From contig NZ_RRCN01000001.1 in the NCBI RefSeq assembly GCF_003863965.1, positions 5,042,304-5,106,303 on the forward strand: a DNA stretch of 64,000 nucleotides. The letters run 5' to 3'. The position numbers and the translations under genes were made by a program. The stretch's first letter is position 1; the number at the start of each line of letters is the position of its first letter. This document shows positions 61,449 to 64,000 of this stretch, piece by piece. The stretch comes from Paenibacillus oralis (GTDB lineage Bacteria > Bacillota > Bacilli > Paenibacillales > Paenibacillaceae). The notes under the pieces are model-generated. The model searched no databases and was not told the DNA's origin. It was given only the letters and a program-made list of their open reading frames with translations.

Positions 61449-62990
61449 ATGAATCCTGTAATCTGGATCGTTCTCGTTGCAGCCGCTTTATTCTTTGGGT
61501 TCGTGATCGGATATTTTATTCGCAAATCTCTTGCAGAAGCTAAAATTTCCAGTGCGGAACACGCTGCAAGCCAAATCTTGGAAAATGCGAGAAAGGAAGC
61601 AGAAGCACTGAAAAAGGAAACGGTTCTGGAGGCGAAGGACGAAGTCCATAAGCTAAGAACCGAAGCTGATAAAGACATTCGTGAACGTCGGAATGAAATT
61701 CAACGACAAGAAAGACGATTGTTGCAAAAAGAAGAGTCGCTGGATAAAAAATTAGAATCGCTTGAACGTAAAGAAGAGCAAGTGGCCAGCAAGGAGAAAC
61801 GGATTGAAGAAACGCAGCAGCAAATCGAGCTGATTTACAAAAATCAGGTTCAAGAATTGGAACGCATCTCCAATTTGACGATGGAAGATGCTCGTACGAT
61901 TATTTTGAACAATGTTGAGCAGGAAGTCCGTCATGAAACGGCGCAGATGATCAAAGACATCGAGCAGCAGGCGAAAGAGGAAGCGGACAAGAAATCCCGT
62001 GAAATCATTACGCTGGCCATTCAACGCTGCGCTGCCGATCATGTAGCGGAAACAACGGTGTCCGTCGTGACCCTGCCGAACGAAGAGATGAAGGGACGGA
62101 TTATTGGGCGCGAAGGCCGTAATATTCGTGCGCTCGAAACGTTAACGGGGATTGATCTCATTATCGATGATACGCCGGAAGCGGTTATTCTGTCGGGCTT
62201 TGACCCGATACGCCGCGAGATTGCCCGCACCGCGCTGGAGAAACTGGTGGCGGACGGACGTATTCATCCGGCGCGCATCGAAGAGATGGTCGAGAAATCG
62301 CGCCGGGAAGTGGACGAACGCATTCGCGAATATGGCGAACAGGCTACCTTCGAGGTGGGGGTGCATGCTCTCCATCCCGATTTGATCAAAATTCTGGGAC
62401 GTCTTAAGTTCCGGACAAGCTACGGTCAAAACGTGCTGAAGCATTCGATGGAGGTTGCGTACCTGGCCGGATTGATGGCCGGAGAACTCGGCGAAGATAT
62501 CGCACTGGCCAAACGTGCAGGCTTGTTGCATGATATAGGTAAAGCGCTTGATCATGAAGTGGAAGGATCTCATGTCGAAATCGGCGTGGAACTGGCTAAG
62601 AAATATAAGGAACATCCGGTGGTCATCAACAGTATTGCCTCTCACCACGGCGATTGCGAAGCGACTTCCGTCATCGCCATGCTGGTTGGCGCCGCGGACG
62701 CATTGTCGGCGGCAAGACCGGGGGCACGGCGCGAGACGCTGGAAACGTACATTCGCCGTTTGGAGAAACTCGAAGAAATTTCCGAGTCGTTCGAAGGCGT
62801 CGAGAAATCGTTTGCCATTCAGGCGGGCCGCGAGGTGCGCGTGATGGTGCAGCCGGATAAAATCGACGATGCGGAAGCATTCCGCCTGGCGAGAGACATT
62901 ACCAAGAAGATTGAAAGTGAACTGGATTATCCGGGTCATATCAAAGTTACCGTCATCCGCGAAACGCGGGCGGTTGAATACGCCAAGTAA
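61449..62990 (+). CDS. rny: Ribonuclease Y
   Basis: RNase Y is the membrane-anchored endonuclease that starts bulk mRNA decay in Firmicutes. I use ATG 61449 after GGGGAGGTGA; the frame from 61416 includes that site. The 513 residues show a membrane helix (residues 4-25), a long coiled coil to about 190, a KH domain (MKGRIIGREGRNIRALETLT) and an HD domain (LLHDIGKALDHEVEGSH). It sits with ymdB, as in B. subtilis; PNPase and RNase J, its partners, are also in this window. Confidence 0.98.
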   Translation: MNPVIWIVLVAAALFFGFVIGYFIRKSLAEAKISSAEHAASQILENARKEAEALKKETVLEAKDEVHKLRTEADKDIRERRNEIQRQERRLLQKEESLDKKLESLERKEEQVASKEKRIEETQQQIELIYKNQVQELERISNLTMEDARTIILNNVEQEVRHETAQMIKDIEQQAKEEADKKSREIITLAIQRCAADHVAETTVSVVTLPNEEMKGRIIGREGRNIRALETLTGIDLIIDDTPEAVILSGFDPIRREIARTALEKLVADGRIHPARIEEMVEKSRREVDERIREYGEQATFEVGVHALHPDLIKILGRLKFRTSYGQNVLKHSMEVAYLAGLMAGELGEDIALAKRAGLLHDIGKALDHEVEGSHVEIGVELAKKYKEHPVVINSIASHHGDCEATSVIAMLVGAADALSAARPGARRETLETYIRRLEKLEEISESFEGVEKSFAIQAGREVRVMVQPDKIDDAEAFRLARDITKKIESELDYPGHIKVTVIRETRAVEYAK

Positions 62991-63001
62991 AGGATATGCT
63001 G

Positions 63002-63030
63002 AAAAGTGGCCCCCAGGGGGCCGCTTTTTC
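63002..63030 (+). terminator. Terminator/attenuator between rny and ymdB
   Basis: AAAAGTGGCCCCC pairs with GGGGGCCGCTTTTT, GC-rich with a minimal loop and five T, 11 bp after rny. Read-through would be needed unless ymdB has its own promoter. Confidence 0.8.
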
Positions 63031-63084
63031 ATTGATTGACGGCGTTGCTTGCGTTGCGGCAGTTATGCCTAAGGAGGGAGCATC

Positions 63085-63879
63085 ATTAAAGTTCTGTTTA
63101 TCGGAGACATCGTAGGGAACACCGGGCGTAAAGCGTTGAAGTCCACGCTGCCTCATCTTAAGTCGAAGTACAATCCGCACATTATCATCGCCAACGGCGA
63201 AAACGCGGCGGCCGGGCGGGGGATTAACGCCAACATCGCCAAGGAATTTTTTGAGCAGGGCATTCACGGATTAACGATGGGCAACCATACGTGGGACAAT
63301 AAAGAGATTTTCGATTTTATAGACGATGAGCCACGGATGGTTCGTCCGGCCAATTATCCCCCGGGCACGCCGGGCCGGGGCTCGATGGTCGTCAAGGGGG
63401 GCGGCAAGGAGCTGGCGGTCGTAAACCTGATGGGCCGCACGTTTTTGCCGCCGCTGGACGATCCGTTCCGCAAGGCGGACGAAATCATCGGCCAGCTGTC
63501 CAAGAAACATAAATGCATTCTGGTTGATTTCCATGCCGAAGCTACCTCGGAAAAAATCGCCATGGGCTGGTATTTGGACGGCCGCGCTTCTTTGGTGGTC
63601 GGCACGCACACGCATGTGCAAAGCAATGACGACACGATTTTGCCGCAAGGCACCGCTTATTTGACGGACGCCGGCATGGTTGGCTCTCGGGAAGGGATTC
63701 TCGGTATGGAGCGGACGGCTGTGCTCCGCAAATTCACGACCCAACTGCCGGTCCGGTTCCAAGTATGCGAAGGCAAATGGCATTTTCATGCCGTGTTCGT
63801 GGAACTGGATGAAGCGACCGGCCGGGCGCGCAAAATCGAAAAAATCCGTCTGCTCGAAGATGAGTGGCATATGGACTGA
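63085..63879 (+). CDS. ymdB: YmdB phosphodiesterase (TIGR00282 metallophosphoesterase), probable ATT start
   Basis: YmdB is a calcineurin-like phosphodiesterase affecting biofilm and motility bistability in B. subtilis. Reading from ATT 63085 gives (M)KVLFIGDIVGNTGRKALKS, which aligns residue for residue with the B. subtilis N-terminus and yields 264 residues, the same length. AAGGAGGG ends 6 bases before this ATT, and an in-frame TAA at 63070 rules out an earlier start. The next standard start, TTG 63136, would remove the metal-binding Asp in GDIVG. The rest is intact: NGENAAAGRGI, GNHTWDNKE, VDFHAEATSEK, GTHTHVQSND. TTG 63136 lacks a ribosome binding site. Confidence 0.93.
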   Translation: MKVLFIGDIVGNTGRKALKSTLPHLKSKYNPHIIIANGENAAAGRGINANIAKEFFEQGIHGLTMGNHTWDNKEIFDFIDDEPRMVRPANYPPGTPGRGSMVVKGGGKELAVVNLMGRTFLPPLDDPFRKADEIIGQLSKKHKCILVDFHAEATSEKIAMGWYLDGRASLVVGTHTHVQSNDDTILPQGTAYLTDAGMVGSREGILGMERTAVLRKFTTQLPVRFQVCEGKWHFHAVFVELDEATGRARKIEKIRLLEDEWHMD

Positions 63880-63921
63880 AACCGGCGGGTCAAGGCCTCC
63901 CAAAGTGCAGTAAGGGAAAAA

Positions 63922-63950
63922 GAAGGAATTATTTGAGCGCTCACGAATAT
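63922..63950 (+). promoter_or_regulatory. Sigma-H-type promoter of the next gene (probably spoVS)
   Basis: GAAGGAATT at 63922-63930 fits the sigma-H -35 RNAGGAWWW fully; CACGAATAT at 63942-63950, 11 bases later, fits RNNGAATWW except its first base. GGGAGG at 63983 lies before CCAT at the very end, so an ATG would begin at 63999. In B. subtilis the next gene is the sigma-H-dependent spoVS; only two bases of it would be in this window. Confidence 0.6.
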
Positions 63951-64000
63951 CTTCTAAGTAGTGGACTCAACCGATTATTCCCAGGGAGGTACTTGACCAT

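Noticed and set aside
63136..63879. TTG 63136 as the ymdB start
   Set aside because: No ribosome binding site precedes it, and it would remove 17 conserved residues including the metal-binding Asp.

Overview
The window reads as a continuous piece of chromosome from a flagellated, endospore-forming member of the Bacillales, most likely Paenibacillus or a close relative. The reasons are a gene order that follows the cheA-to-ymdB region of Bacillus subtilis almost gene for gene, a PolC-type replicative polymerase, RNase J and RNase Y, sporulation genes (dpaA/dpaB, sleB, spoIIIE), sporulation-type promoters, and frequent TTG starts behind strong AGGAGG ribosome binding sites. Almost every gene is on the + strand. 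I see no tRNA, rRNA, prophage, insertion sequence with a transposase, or CRISPR array.

Layout. 1-7112 is the tail of the flagellar/chemotaxis operon: cheA (cut by the window edge), cheW, cheC, cheD, a small membrane protein, sigD, a FapA-type DUF342 gene and three poorly characterised genes. 7196-16710 holds rpsB, tsf, pyrH, frr, uppS, cdsA, dxr, rseP and a short-type proS (translation, UMP, undecaprenyl, phospholipid and isoprenoid synthesis, regulated proteolysis). 16890-32532 holds polC, then the rimP-nusA-rnpM-ylxQ-infB-rbfA-nrnA-truB-ribF cluster, rpsO and pnp. 32700-43189 holds ylxY, the M16 protease mlpA, dut, dipicolinate synthase dpaAB, dapG, dapA, rnjB, tepA and ylzJ; asd, which lies between dpaB and dapG in B. 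subtilis, is absent. 43272-52934 holds spoIIIE, sleB, ymfF, ymfH, ymfI, ymfJ, ymfK and the rodZ-like ymfM. 53139-63879 holds yajQ, rimO, pgsA, cinA, recA (SOS-box promoter), recX, rny and ymdB. The last 120 bases carry a sigma-H-like promoter and ribosome binding site for a gene beginning at the right edge, by synteny spoVS.

How the genes work together. The genes form a housekeeping backbone for making ribosomes and maturing or decaying RNA (rpsB, tsf, frr, nusA, infB, rbfA, truB, rnpM, pnp, nrnA, rnjB, rny), building the envelope (uppS, cdsA, pgsA, rodZ) and replicating or repairing DNA (polC, dut, recA, recX, spoIIIE). Motility control and spore functions are interleaved. Aspartate-pathway genes dapG and dapA feed dihydrodipicolinate both to lysine/peptidoglycan and, through DpaAB, to spore dipicolinate.

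The accessory signal is in the gaps. At least five non-coding repeat families occupy them: a MITE-like element of about 165-190 bp with inverted ends (8140, 12126, 21212), one copy of which is split by other sequence; a second element of about 235 bp in two copies (35774, 59928); inverted short units (35538-35727); TTGGA/TCCAA palindromes (57123-57304); and an eight-unit, 94-bp tandem array just upstream of recA whose small hairpin shows compensating base changes in nearby relatives. The most notable coding observation is that ymdB appears to start at an ATT codon (63085); every later start would remove the predicted metal-binding Asp.
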